Positions 29,288 through 37,891 of a DNA stretch of 64,000 nucleotides are shown here, in pieces. Position 1 is the first letter of the stretch. Each line of letters starts with the position of its first letter. The DNA comes from Geobacteraceae bacterium (GTDB taxonomy: Bacteria > Desulfobacterota > Desulfuromonadia > Geobacterales > Geobacteraceae), in NCBI GenBank assembly GCA_024281055.1, contig JAMXLF010000008.1, forward strand, positions 33,046-97,045, written 5' to 3'. The notes under the pieces were generated by a model that saw nothing but the letters and a program-made list of their open reading frames with translations, ran no database searches and had not been told where the DNA came from. The position numbers and the translations under genes are program-made.

Positions 29288-30060
29288 CGGGAGTTCTGGA
29301 CAGAATCGGGAAAAGAATCCTGAGCTTTCACGAGATCGTCGGCGAAATGTTGATGCTTCTCGGCAAGACCATCTATTTTTTCCGGGAGGCTCCCCGCAAC
29401 ATCCAGAGCATCTTTGTGCAGATGTCCATCATCGGTTACGATACCCTGCCGGTCGCATCGGTAATGGCGTTCTTTGTCGGCATGGTGCTTGCTCTCAACA
29501 CCGGTGTCGAGTTGCAGAAATATGGTGGACAGAACATCATTGGCGCGATCGTCGGACATTCCATGGTTCGGGAGCTTGGTCCGGTCATGACGAGCTTTCT
29601 CGTTGCCGGTCGCGTCGGTTCGGCCATGGCCGCAGAGATCGGCGTCATGAAAGTCTATGAGGAGATCGATGCTCTCAAGACCCTCGACATCAACCCGATC
29701 CGCTACCTGGCGATGCCCCGACTGATAGCTTGTCTCATTTGTGTGCCGGCCCTTGTCGTCTATTCGGATTGTGTCGGCATCATCGGGGGAGCCATTATCA
29801 GCAATCTTCACCCGAAGATCTTCGTCTCGTATACCACCTACTATGACAGCCTGACCGATGCCCTGAAACTCAGGGAGGTGGGGAACGGTCTCATCAAATC
29901 GGTGGTTTTTGGTGGAGTCATCGCCCTCGTGGCCTGCTATGTGGGGTTCAAAACCAGTGGCGGTGCGCGGGGGATCGGCCAGTCCACCACCCGCTCCGTG
30001 GTGCTGTCGTTCATGCTGATTCTGATTGCGGACTATTTCCTGACGCGGGTGCTCATGTGA
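29284..30060 (+). CDS. mlaE: MlaE-family lipid ABC transporter permease
   Basis: A 258-residue polytopic permease of the Mla/Mce lipid-transport family. VMAFFVGMVLALNTGVELQKYG, LGPVMTSFLVAGRVGSAMAAEIGVM and EIDALKTLDINPIRYLAMPR are diagnostic. It works with an MCE protein (MlaD, next gene) and an ATPase (MlaF) to move phospholipids between membranes. GTG 29284 overlaps the preceding stop. The expected mlaF is missing between or beside these genes and must be elsewhere. Confidence 0.93.
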   Translation: MTGVLDRIGKRILSFHEIVGEMLMLLGKTIYFFREAPRNIQSIFVQMSIIGYDTLPVASVMAFFVGMVLALNTGVELQKYGGQNIIGAIVGHSMVRELGPVMTSFLVAGRVGSAMAAEIGVMKVYEEIDALKTLDINPIRYLAMPRLIACLICVPALVVYSDCVGIIGGAIISNLHPKIFVSYTTYYDSLTDALKLREVGNGLIKSVVFGGVIALVACYVGFKTSGGARGIGQSTTRSVVLSFMLILIADYFLTRVLM

Positions 30061-30147
30061 GGATACATGGTCCGTATATAATCGCGTTAATCTTAATATC
30101 TCGAGCAGGGGGCATGTTGTCGCTCGTTACAGGAGGCATTGATTACA

Positions 30148-31197
30148 ATGGCGCTCTCGGTTGAAAAGAAGGTCGGCTTCTTTTTCGTCTTCTGCCTGGT
30201 GATCCTGGGGGTTTTGCTGGAGGTGGGGGAGAAGTGGAATCCGTTCGAGCAAAAAATCAGATACAAAACCTTCCTCTCCAGCATCACCGGACTCAAGGTT
30301 GGCGATCCGGTCAGGCTGGCCGGTGTCGATGTGGGGAAAATTGATGTAATAACCATTGTCGATAACAAGATTCAGATAGATTTCGAGGTTAAACCGGGAA
30401 CAAAAATCAAGACTGATTCCGTGGCCAGCCTGCGCTTAACCAATCTCCTCGGGGGACAATTTCTCGGTGTCTCCTTTGGATCGCCCGATGCCCCGCTCCT
30501 TCCTCCGGGAGGGACGGTAAAAGGTAAGGACGTTGCCAATATCGACATCATCGTGGATAACGTGAGCGAGCTCACCAAGGATGCCAAGACACTTATCACC
30601 GATTTGAACCGGAACCAGAACGAGGTGTTGGGGAAGATCTCCGCAATGCTCGACGAGAACCGCGGCACGCTTCGCGATGCCATTGCCAATGTCGACAGTA
30701 TCAGCGCCAAGCTCGACCGGGGCGATGGCTCACTGGCAATGCTGCTCAACGACAAGACCCTATACAACAACGCCAACGAAACGACGGCTTACCTGAAGGA
30801 TATCACCGGCAAGATCAACCGGGGCGAGGGGACCATCGGCAAACTGGTCAACGACGACGCCTTCTACAGGGACGCCAAAGGTGCCGTCGCCCAGATTAAC
30901 GACGGGATGAAGGATGTTCGGGAGATAGCCGCCAAGATAAATCGCGGCGAAGGGACCATGGGCAAGCTGGTCAATGACGATTCCCTGTATAAATCGTTGA
31001 AGGGCACATCCGATAATATCGCGGAGATTACCCGGAAGATCAACGAGGGGCAGGGTACTCTCGGCAAGCTTGTCAATGAGGACAAGCTCTATCGTGACGC
31101 CACTGCAACTCTGAAGAAAACCGAAAAGGCTATGGAGGGGTTGCAGGACAGCGGGCCGATATCAGTCCTCGGCAGCATCATCGGCACTCTTTTTTAA
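30148..31197 (+). CDS. mlaD: MCE-domain lipid transport protein with C-terminal repeats (MlaD-like)
   Basis: A 349-residue periplasmic protein anchored by one N-terminal helix (VGFFFVFCLVILGVLLEVG). The MCE domain covers about residues 38-120 (FLSSITGLKVGDPVRLAGVDVGKI). The tail holds four repeats of the type INRGEGTIGKLVNDD (near residues 189, 222, 263 and 297), far longer than in E. coli MlaD. ATG 30148 is 11 bases after AGGAGG; a TTG at 30139 is too close. Its stop codon touches a palindromic repeat element. Confidence 0.9.
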   Translation: MALSVEKKVGFFFVFCLVILGVLLEVGEKWNPFEQKIRYKTFLSSITGLKVGDPVRLAGVDVGKIDVITIVDNKIQIDFEVKPGTKIKTDSVASLRLTNLLGGQFLGVSFGSPDAPLLPPGGTVKGKDVANIDIIVDNVSELTKDAKTLITDLNRNQNEVLGKISAMLDENRGTLRDAIANVDSISAKLDRGDGSLAMLLNDKTLYNNANETTAYLKDITGKINRGEGTIGKLVNDDAFYRDAKGAVAQINDGMKDVREIAAKINRGEGTMGKLVNDDSLYKSLKGTSDNIAEITRKINEGQGTLGKLVNEDKLYRDATATLKKTEKAMEGLQDSGPISVLGSIIGTLF

Positions 31198-31316
31198 GAA
31201 ACGCGCCTTTTCCGCAATCTCGGCGTTGCTCTGCGGGACTCCTTGTGCGGCGTACCTCCAGTACGCCTCCGCGTCTTCCCTTGAGTGCCTTGACCTTGCG
31301 GAAAAATCGCGTTTCT
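31197..31316. repeat. Palindromic intergenic element (copy C)
   Basis: The ends AGAAACGCG and CGCGTTTCT are inverted, as are the inner TTTTCCGCAA and TTGCGGAAAA. The centre holds GGACTCCTTGTGCGGCGTAC and GTACGCCTCCGCGTC. It starts on the last base of the mlaD stop codon. The same layout follows ilvN. Confidence 0.75.
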
Positions 31317-31395
31317 GCGGCGGCAAAAGTGTGGCTTGCTAGGAGTGGATTCTGACGGCGCGATTCGCGCCGTTCCTTGTTTGTAGGAGAATCTG

Positions 31396-32271
31396 ATGGA
31401 ACATGTCTTCAGGATACTCATCGGCACTGTCACCATGCGGCCGTACGTTTTTGCCTTCCTGACTGTCTACCTCGTGGCGGCGGTCACCCACCTGGGATGG
31501 CGGAAGACGCTCTGGTTCACGGTCATCGGCTACCTGATCGCCTTTCTGTCGGAGTTTTCCTCCATCAACACCGGCTTCCCCTACGGCTGGTATTACTATA
31601 TCGATGCGACTAGGGACCGTGAGCTCTGGGTGGCCGGCGTCCCGTTCTTTGATTCGCTTTCCTACGTCTTTCTTGCTTATTGCAGCTATACTGCTGCACT
31701 CCTTGTGGTCTCCCCTGTCAAAGCCTGGGGCTGGAATTTTGTGATCCTCGAAACCCGGGTCATTCGCCGCTCGTTGGCAGTTCTCTTTCTCGGCTCTCTG
31801 TTTCAGGTCTTTCTCGACATCATCGTCGACCCGGTGGCTCTTCAGGGGCGGCGCTGGTTTCTCGGCCAGATCTACGGTTATCGGGAGGCAGGAACCCATT
31901 TCGGCGTCCCCCTCTCTAACTATGCTGGCTGGTGGCTGACAAGCATCTGCCTCGTGCTTGCCCTCCAGGTGATCGATGTTCGGGTCGGGGGGCTAGGAGA
32001 AAAGCTCTTTGGGATCGCCAATCTTCCGTTCCGTACCCTCCTTGGTCCGACACTTTACCTCTCGGTCATTGTCTTCAACCTGACAATCACCTGCCTCATC
32101 GGTGAGCGTCTCATGCTCGTCACCGGCATTTTTATCTTCACTCTTCCCATTGCCATGGTCACCGTTCTCATCATTCGCCGCATCAACCGTTACAGCAGGG
32201 AGGACCTTGCCGAGCACCTGCGTGATTTTCCCTGGTCGCCCGCCGCGGACGGCGAAGGTCCGGCATCCTGA
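31396..32271 (+). CDS. Carotenoid biosynthesis-type integral membrane protein (DUF422/CruF-like)
   Basis: A 291-residue membrane protein with about seven helices. SEFSSINTGFPYGWYYY, GVPFFDSLSYVFLAY and FGVPLSNYAGWWL match the DUF422 family that includes carotenoid hydratases such as CruF. No other carotenoid gene lies nearby, so the role is uncertain. ATG 31396 follows TAGGAGAATCTG. It is downstream of repeat copy C and convergent with the FmdB gene. Confidence 0.75.
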   Translation: MEHVFRILIGTVTMRPYVFAFLTVYLVAAVTHLGWRKTLWFTVIGYLIAFLSEFSSINTGFPYGWYYYIDATRDRELWVAGVPFFDSLSYVFLAYCSYTAALLVVSPVKAWGWNFVILETRVIRRSLAVLFLGSLFQVFLDIIVDPVALQGRRWFLGQIYGYREAGTHFGVPLSNYAGWWLTSICLVLALQVIDVRVGGLGEKLFGIANLPFRTLLGPTLYLSVIVFNLTITCLIGERLMLVTGIFIFTLPIAMVTVLIIRRINRYSREDLAEHLRDFPWSPAADGEGPAS

Positions 32272-32332
32272 CTCACCGGCACCGGACACTCACTTAACCC
32301 CACCCCGTTGCGCGGTGACGCGCGAGAGCAGC

Positions 32333-32360
32333 AAAAAAAAATCCCCCGTGTCAGGGGGAT
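32333..32360 (-). terminator. Intrinsic terminator of the FmdB-type gene
   Basis: On the minus strand ATCCCCC (32360-32354) pairs with GGGGGAT (32347-32341), followed by eight T. Confidence 0.9.
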
Positions 32361-32396
32361 GAAAGTTTGGTGCAGGAATTTACTGGGTGTGACTAA

Positions 32397-32651
32397 TCAG
32401 GCCGCCGCCGACGGACAGCCGGCACAACTGCCGCCTGACTGGCAAGGCGGAGCCGGGGCATCAGAGCTCTTACCCTTGCCATATCCTTCAGTATACCACC
32501 CGCCACCCTTGAGGGCGAATGACGCGGACGAAATCAGCTTTTTGACCGTACCGCCGCATGCGGGACATTTATCGGCGGGAGGGTCGGAAAATTTCTGGCG
32601 AAGCTCGAACTGATTGTTGCAGGCCTCGCACTGGTATTCGTAGATGGGCAT
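32397..32651 (-). CDS. FmdB-family zinc-ribbon protein
   Basis: An 84-residue protein beginning PIYEYQCEACNNQFELRQKFSD, with a second CPACGG, so a four-Cys zinc ribbon. The Gly/Ser-rich tail adds four more Cys/Ser pairs (APPCQSGGSCAGCPS), which could bind a second metal. The family is described as putative regulatory proteins. The ATG at 32651 gives the family-typical MPIYEY start; ATG 32660 is closer to AGGAGG and would add three residues. Confidence 0.85.
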   Translation of the reverse strand: MPIYEYQCEACNNQFELRQKFSDPPADKCPACGGTVKKLISSASFALKGGGWYTEGYGKGKSSDAPAPPCQSGGSCAGCPSAAA

Positions 32652-32755
32652 TGCTGACATGACCTCCTGCAGGCTTTTATCTTCATACTATAATGACTCC
32701 TGCTTGTATTTGTCAATAGCGACCGGGGAAATTTTACCCTGTGGAAGGCAGGAGG

Positions 32756-33220
32756 TTATTTCAGAAGGCAGCCGGCCATGGCGAAGAGGAGGCGGGAACG
32801 GTAGATGATCCCCACAACCTTCTTTCCTTTGACCACGGGAATTCGCTGGAATCTGTTCTTGACGAAAAGATCGGCCACGTCCAGCAGGAGGGCATCCTCG
32901 GTAACAGAAATCGGCTGCCAGTCGATGATCTCACTGACCGGCCGATCCTTGATGCCCGCACAGAGATCGTCGTAAAGAGTGGTGTCGGGTTGTGTCTGGA
33001 TGGCGGCGTGCTGGGCGGAATCGAGAAGCGCTCTGATAATGGAGAGCGGGGAGAGAATACCGGCCAGTTCACCCCTGTCATTGAGCACGACAAGGCCGGG
33101 GGCGGCGTTCAGGTAGCTAACGTCTCCAAAGTTACTCTTCAGTATCCGTACCGCGTCTCCCACGGTTGTGTCCATCGGGATGGACGGGACGTCGGTGACC
33201 ATGACGTCTCTGGCTTTCAT
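32756..33220 (-). CDS. CBS-domain pair protein
   Basis: A 154-residue protein made of two CBS motifs and nothing else: MKARDVMVTDVPSIPMDTTV...GDAVRILK and VSEIIDWQPISVTEDALLLDVADLFVKNRFQRIPVVKGKKVVGIIYRS. Such Bateman modules bind adenine nucleotides and report energy state to a partner; the partner is not evident. ATG 33220 follows AGGAGATACACC. It ends the yggT-divIVA-DUF167 run and lies 10 bp from it. Confidence 0.88.
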   Translation of the reverse strand: MKARDVMVTDVPSIPMDTTVGDAVRILKSNFGDVSYLNAAPGLVVLNDRGELAGILSPLSIIRALLDSAQHAAIQTQPDTTLYDDLCAGIKDRPVSEIIDWQPISVTEDALLLDVADLFVKNRFQRIPVVKGKKVVGIIYRSRLLFAMAGCLLK

Positions 33221-33230
33221 GGTGTATCTC

Positions 33231-33551
33231 CTAGTTTGCGCTGTTTGCCAGCAGGGTACGGACAGTCTCGCTGCTCATCTCGCTGACCTTGATGGTCTTG
33301 TGCCGTGATTTTGCTCCGGCAATGACGGTGACCCGCGACTTGGCAACGCGCAGAAGCCCGGCAAGAAACTCCACGCAGAGACGGTTGGCGGCATCGTCCA
33401 CCGGGGGGGCGGTCAGGCGCAGTTTGAGTTCTTCTCCCTGAATGCCGCATATCTCATTACGGGATGCTCGCGGCTGGACATGCACGGAGAAGATGACCCC
33501 TCCCCGTGTTTCTGTGATTTTCAGACTGTTTTGTGCGGGTTCATTCTTCAT
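33231..33551 (-). CDS. DUF167 (YggU-family) protein
   Basis: A 106-residue small protein. VHVQPRASRNEICGIQGEELKLRLTAPPVDDAANRLCVEFLA is the DUF167 signature. In many genomes it sits next to yggT, as here. ATG 33551 overlaps the end of the divIVA gene by 11 bp; an in-frame extension to 33581 lacks family match. Function is unknown. Confidence 0.85.
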   Translation of the reverse strand: MKNEPAQNSLKITETRGGVIFSVHVQPRASRNEICGIQGEELKLRLTAPPVDDAANRLCVEFLAGLLRVAKSRVTVIAGAKSRHKTIKVSEMSSETVRTLLANSAN

Positions 33552-33990
33552 TGAGCGACAGCATCTTGTAGTGGCCATCAAGAAGGGATTTCAGCGCGGT
33601 TTCGAACTGCAGCTTTTCACGGCGCAGCTCCTGGATCTGGTTGTTCAGCTGGACGAGCTTTTTTTCCGCATCGGCAACGATTTTTTCGCCCTTCAGCTCG
33701 GCCTCGGACAAAAGGAGAGTGGCTTCCTTCTGGGCATTTGCCTTCATCTCCTCGGTAATCTTCTGGGCGGCCAGCATGGTCTCACGAATATCCCCCTCTC
33801 GCCGGGTCATTTCTTCCTTCTCGGCGATGGCCTTGCGTGACTGTTCCCGCAGTTCGGTGTTCTCCCTGACCAGATCCTCCATCTCCTGGGCCACCTGTTG
33901 CAGGAAGCCGTCCACATCTTCAGGGTCCAGCCCGCCGAGGAGTTTCCCCTTGAATTGCTGCTGCTGGATATCGAGCGGCGTTATTTTCAC
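33541..33990 (-). CDS. divIVA: DivIVA-domain protein
   Basis: A 149-residue cytoplasmic protein, mostly coiled coil. The N-terminal ITPLDIQQQQFKGKLLGGLDPEDVDGFLQQVAQEME is the DivIVA lipid-binding head. In Gram-positives it marks curved membrane at poles and septa. Deltaproteobacterial copies are less studied. GTG 33990 follows a G-run by about six bases. YggT stops 3 bp upstream, so they are one operon. Confidence 0.9.
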   Translation of the reverse strand: MKITPLDIQQQQFKGKLLGGLDPEDVDGFLQQVAQEMEDLVRENTELREQSRKAIAEKEEMTRREGDIRETMLAAQKITEEMKANAQKEATLLLSEAELKGEKIVADAEKKLVQLNNQIQELRREKLQFETALKSLLDGHYKMLSLNEE

Positions 33991-33992
33991 AT

Positions 33993-34304
33993 TTAACCCC
34001 CGATTCTGAATTTTAACGAGTAGACCAGATCAAATAGCGAAGAAACCAAAAATTTCTGGAGAAACAGAATTATCAACAAAACAATCAGGGGGGAGAGGTC
34101 CAGCCCTCCAAGATATGGCATCTTTCGGCGTATCGGGGAGAGAACGGGTTCAGTGGCGCGGTACAGGAAATTAACGATAGGATTGTAGGGATCGGGGTTT
34201 ACCCAGGATAGAACGGCCCGGGCAATTATAACCCACATGTAGATGTCGAGGGCGGTTCTTATGATATATGCAACTGCGTTGAGAAAATTGGCCAAAATAA
34301 ACAT
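33993..34304 (-). CDS. YggT-family membrane protein
   Basis: A 103-residue protein with two hydrophobic blocks: LANFLNAVAYIIRTALDIYMWVIIARAVLSWV and the C-terminal LDLSPLIVLLIILFLQKFLV. The PDPYNPIVNFLYRATEPVLSPIRR motif between them is the family hallmark. YggT (CCB3-like) is linked to membrane assembly and often neighbours division genes. ATG 34304 has AAGG six bases upstream. Confidence 0.9.
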   Translation of the reverse strand: MFILANFLNAVAYIIRTALDIYMWVIIARAVLSWVNPDPYNPIVNFLYRATEPVLSPIRRKMPYLGGLDLSPLIVLLIILFLQKFLVSSLFDLVYSLKFRIGG

Positions 34305-34333
34305 TTCATGCCTTTTTAGCATAGATAGACAAC

Positions 34334-34363
34334 TTGCAATTTATACAGAATATACAGTACTAT
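34334..34363 (+). promoter_or_regulatory. Candidate promoter of the GAF-GGDEF gene
   Basis: TTGCAA (34334-34339), 18 bases, TACTAT (34358-34363). It would place the transcript start after the ATG at 34362, which supports the later ATG at 34428 as the real start. Confidence 0.4.
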
Positions 34364-34427
34364 GTCAAGCGCCGCAACGGTTGAGGCGCAATTGGGGGAA
34401 TTAACCGGGAGTGTGCTGGAGATCCGT

Positions 34428-35480
34428 ATGGGAGAGCGTCGCTGCGACGCGGAACTGCTTGAGCTGCTGGAGCGCCGGAACGAAGAACTGCGGATTCTCG
34501 TGGAGATCGGCAAGACCCTTACATCGAGCCTCGACCGACAGGAGATCCTGAATGTGATCATGGAGAAGGTAAGCCTCCTCCTGAAGCCACGGACCTGGTC
34601 GCTGCTCCTTGTGGAAGAGGAGACCGGCGAGCTTGCCTTCGAGATCGCCGTCTCCCCTGCCGCGGACCGGCTTAAAGGAATACGGCTCCGCGCGGGAGAG
34701 GGGATTGCCGGCTGGGTGGCCCTGCATGGCGAGCCGCTCCTCATCCCCGATGTCCGTCAGGATTCGCGTTTTGCCCGCCAGGTGGACAAGGCCGTTGATT
34801 TCGACACCCGCTCCATCGTCTGCGTACCGGTGAAGAGCAGGAACAGGATCCTGGGAGTCGTGGAACTCATCAACAGCCTGGAAGACGGCGACTTCAGCGA
34901 GGCAGACCTCAAGATCCTCTCCACCATCGCCGACTACGCCGCCATTGCCATCGAAAACGCCCATTACGTCCAGAAGGTTCGCGAACTGGTCATCACCGAC
35001 GACCTCACCGGCCTTTACAACGCCCGCCATCTGCATGAGCTTCTCGATTACGAAGTCGAACGGGCCAAGCGTTACGGCGCCGATCTTTCCCTGGTGTTCA
35101 TCGACCTCGACCACTTCAAGAATGTGAACGACACTTACGGCCACCTGGTCGGGAGTCGCCTGCTCACCGAAATCGGCCACCTCATCCATAATCATATCCG
35201 CAAGGTGGACATGGCTGCCCGTTACGGCGGCGATGAATTCGTCATTGTGCTCCCCAATACCTCGAAGGAGGGGGCGATCGCCATGGTCACGAAGCTGCGG
35301 CAGAAGATCAGGGAGCATGATTTCCTTGCTGGAGACGGTTGCCGTATCCGTGTGACGGCGAGCTTCGGCATTGCTTCATTCCCCGAGGATGCCCAGAACA
35401 AGCACGACATCATCCGTCTTGCCGACAGGGCCATGTACGACGTCAAGGAGACGACCCGGGACGCCATAAAGGCGTATTGA
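34428..35480 (+). CDS. GAF-GGDEF protein, probable Hypr-type cyclic AMP-GMP (cGAMP) synthase
   Basis: A 350-residue cytoplasmic protein. A short helix is followed by a GAF domain (about residues 25-180: LRAGEGIAGWVALHGEPLLIPDV) and a GGDEF domain (about 190-350). The active site is intact (GGDEF at 267-271), as is the inhibitory RxxD (RKVD) five residues ahead. The NDTYGHLVGSRLL block has Ser243 where canonical diguanylate cyclases have Asp (PleD D344), the change that defines Hypr enzymes able to make 3',3'-cGAMP. Plain c-di-GMP synthesis remains possible. ATG 34428 has GGAG six bases ahead; ATG 34362 (372 residues) has none. Confidence 0.88.
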   Translation: MGERRCDAELLELLERRNEELRILVEIGKTLTSSLDRQEILNVIMEKVSLLLKPRTWSLLLVEEETGELAFEIAVSPAADRLKGIRLRAGEGIAGWVALHGEPLLIPDVRQDSRFARQVDKAVDFDTRSIVCVPVKSRNRILGVVELINSLEDGDFSEADLKILSTIADYAAIAIENAHYVQKVRELVITDDLTGLYNARHLHELLDYEVERAKRYGADLSLVFIDLDHFKNVNDTYGHLVGSRLLTEIGHLIHNHIRKVDMAARYGGDEFVIVLPNTSKEGAIAMVTKLRQKIREHDFLAGDGCRIRVTASFGIASFPEDAQNKHDIIRLADRAMYDVKETTRDAIKAY

Positions 35481-35514
35481 CCGCACTGGCAGCAATTATG
35501 TGTTCGTACCGGAG

Positions 35515-35543
35515 AAAGAGGCGTGGGAATCCTGCGCCTCTTT
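35515..35543. terminator. Bidirectional terminator between GGDEF and ABC genes
   Basis: AAAGAGGCG (35515-35523) pairs with CGCCTCTTT (35535-35543). It lies between convergent genes. Confidence 0.75.
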
Positions 35544-35547
35544 GCTG

Positions 35548-36678
35548 TTACGCCAGGGTCTTGCGGAATCGTCGTACCGCGAAGGGAAGGATGATGGCGC
35601 CGAGAACGAGAAGGCCGACCAGTTCCGGCCAGAGAACAGCCGCACCGACTCCCTTTAAAAAGACGCCGCGAATGATGTACAGGTAGTACCGGAGCGGATT
35701 GAGGTAGGTTGCGTACTGCACGGGCTGCGGCATGTTGCTGATCGGAAAGGCGAAGCCCGAGAGGAGCATGGCCGGGAAAGTGAACATGAAGGAACTCATC
35801 ATGGCCTGCTGCTGGGTGCGGCTTACCGTGGAGATGAAGAGGCCGAAACCGAGGGTGCTGAGGAGGTAGAGCCCGGTGGCGACAAAGAGGAAGATCAGGT
35901 TCCCGCGAAAAGGGATATCGAACCAGAACGCGGCAACCAATGTCACTATAGCCACGTTGATATAGCCGATCACCGCGAAAGGCACCGTCTTGCCGAGGAT
36001 GAACTCCCAGCGCCGAATGGGGGTGACGACGATCTGCTCCATGGTGCCGATCTCCTTTTCACGCACTACCGACATGCTCGAGAGCATCATGGTGACGATG
36101 AGCACCATCTGCGCCATAACGCCCGGCACGTAATAATTGCGACTTTCCAGATTCTCATTGAACCAGGCGCGGCTTTCCAGTTCCACCATTCCCGTTGGCC
36201 GGATTATCCCGCTGCTCCGTATCTGCCTTTCCACCAGAATCTGATCGCTGAAGCGTCCCGCGATCGTCACCGCGTAAGCAAGGACGATCCGGGCGGTATT
36301 CGGGTCAGTACCATCGACGATAATCTGGAGTGGCGCCCTTTTTCCCCCGCGGATGGCATCCTCGAATCCGTGGTTGATCTGCACCACCGCCTTGGCCTGT
36401 CCCCGGTCGATGATTTCCCTGACTTCCCGTTGATCCCCAACACGCCGGACGATATCGAAATATCCTGACTGTTGAAGACGATCGGCCAGTTCCCGACTCC
36501 TGACGCTGTTGTCGAGGTCACATACGGCGGTGGCGATGTGCTTTACATCGGTGTTCACGGCGTAGCCGAAAATCAGGATCTGGAATACCGGCACACCGAA
36601 GGTGATGAAGCGCATCTTCGGATCGCGCAGGAGCTGGGTAAACTCTTTGACAAGCATGGTTTTCAGGCGCTCAAACAT
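35548..36678 (-). CDS. ABC-2 type exporter permease (YbhR/S-like), second
   Basis: A 376-residue permease with an N-terminal helix, a large periplasmic domain (about residues 45-180) and five C-terminal helices. EIGTMEQIVVTPIRRWEFILGKTVPF is the family signature. It is the last of three exporter genes. GTMEQ...TP is also present in the sister permease 17 bp upstream, so the pair probably forms a heterodimer. ATG 36678 follows AAGGTGGGG. The substrate is unknown; drug or lipid export is typical. Confidence 0.88.
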   Translation of the reverse strand: MFERLKTMLVKEFTQLLRDPKMRFITFGVPVFQILIFGYAVNTDVKHIATAVCDLDNSVRSRELADRLQQSGYFDIVRRVGDQREVREIIDRGQAKAVVQINHGFEDAIRGGKRAPLQIIVDGTDPNTARIVLAYAVTIAGRFSDQILVERQIRSSGIIRPTGMVELESRAWFNENLESRNYYVPGVMAQMVLIVTMMLSSMSVVREKEIGTMEQIVVTPIRRWEFILGKTVPFAVIGYINVAIVTLVAAFWFDIPFRGNLIFLFVATGLYLLSTLGFGLFISTVSRTQQQAMMSSFMFTFPAMLLSGFAFPISNMPQPVQYATYLNPLRYYLYIIRGVFLKGVGAAVLWPELVGLLVLGAIILPFAVRRFRKTLA

Positions 36679-36695
36679 ACCCCACCTTGTTACTG

Positions 36696-37829
36696 TCAGG
36701 TGATTTTCTTCCTGAACCTCCACATCGCCACAGTCAGAACCACTCCACCGAACACCACCAGGAAGAGGGCCTCGCCCCAGAGGACGCTCAAACCAACGCC
36801 CTTGAGATATATTCCCCGGAGGATAGTGACGAAATAGCGCGCTGGAATGATGTGGGTGAATATCCGCAGAAGGAACGGCATGTTCTCGATGGGGAAGACG
36901 AAGCCGGACAGGAGAAACGCTGGCAGGAGTGTCGCCACCATGGCGAACTGGCTTGCAACGAACTGGCTTTTCCCGACGATGCTGATGAGCATTCCCAGCG
37001 CCAGGGCAACGATGAGAAAGAGGATGGACATGGCGAGGAGCAGCGGTCGGTCGCCGCGGAACGGCACCTGGAAGACATAGCGTCCCACGAGGAGCGAGAG
37101 GATGAGGTCAACGATGCCGATACAGAAGTAGGGAACAAGCTTGCCGATGATCAACTCCGGCCCCGTGAGGGGGGTGGAGATGAGCTGCTCCATGGTGCCG
37201 GTTTCCCATTCTCGGGCCACCGTGAGTGATGTGAGGAGGGCGGCGATGACCATCATGATGACTGCGATAAGCCCCGGAACGATGGCATTGCGTGAAAGCA
37301 TGTCGGCATTGAACCAGACCCGCGGCTCCACGGTGATGGGCTGGGTGAGAGCGGCGCCGCTTGTCCGTCCGAGCCTTTCAAGGGCCACTCTTCCCGAATA
37401 ACCGGCGACGATGAACTCGGCGTAGCCGAGGGCGATGGTGGCAGTATTGGAATCACTTCCATCGACCAGGGCCTGTACCCGGGCCTGTCTGCCGGCGTCA
37501 AGGCGGCGGGCGAAGTCCGGCGGGATCACAAGTGCCACGAGCGCCCGACGCTCATCGATGGCCCGTTCGATCTCCCGGTACTTGTCCGTATAGCCGGCCA
37601 GGGTGAAATAACGTGAGCCGGTGAAACTGCTGACAACGTCGCGGCTTGCCGGGGTGTTGCTCTGGTCCCACACCATGAGCGGCACCTGGTCCACGTCAAG
37701 GGTCAGGGCGTAGCCGAACATAAAGAGGAGGAGCATCGGGATGGCCAGTCCCATGATGAGACTTCGCCAATCACGGATAACGTGGAGGAACTCCTTCTTC
37801 GCAACGGCCTTGACGCGTTGAAACTTCAT
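36696..37829 (-). CDS. ABC-2 type exporter permease (YbhR/S-like), first
   Basis: A 377-residue permease with the same plan: an N-terminal helix (LIMGLAIPMLLLFMFGYALTL), a periplasmic domain and C-terminal helices with EWETGTMEQLISTPLTGPELIIGKLVPY. It lies between the ATPase (62 bp upstream) and the second permease. ATG 37829 is preceded by AGAGGGAC. Confidence 0.88.
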   Translation of the reverse strand: MKFQRVKAVAKKEFLHVIRDWRSLIMGLAIPMLLLFMFGYALTLDVDQVPLMVWDQSNTPASRDVVSSFTGSRYFTLAGYTDKYREIERAIDERRALVALVIPPDFARRLDAGRQARVQALVDGSDSNTATIALGYAEFIVAGYSGRVALERLGRTSGAALTQPITVEPRVWFNADMLSRNAIVPGLIAVIMMVIAALLTSLTVAREWETGTMEQLISTPLTGPELIIGKLVPYFCIGIVDLILSLLVGRYVFQVPFRGDRPLLLAMSILFLIVALALGMLISIVGKSQFVASQFAMVATLLPAFLLSGFVFPIENMPFLLRIFTHIIPARYFVTILRGIYLKGVGLSVLWGEALFLVVFGGVVLTVAMWRFRKKIT

Positions 37830-37891
37830 GCAGTCCCTCTGCCATAGAGCTCATCAAAGTCATGAAACAAGGCCCTGTGGCGGATTTTGTC

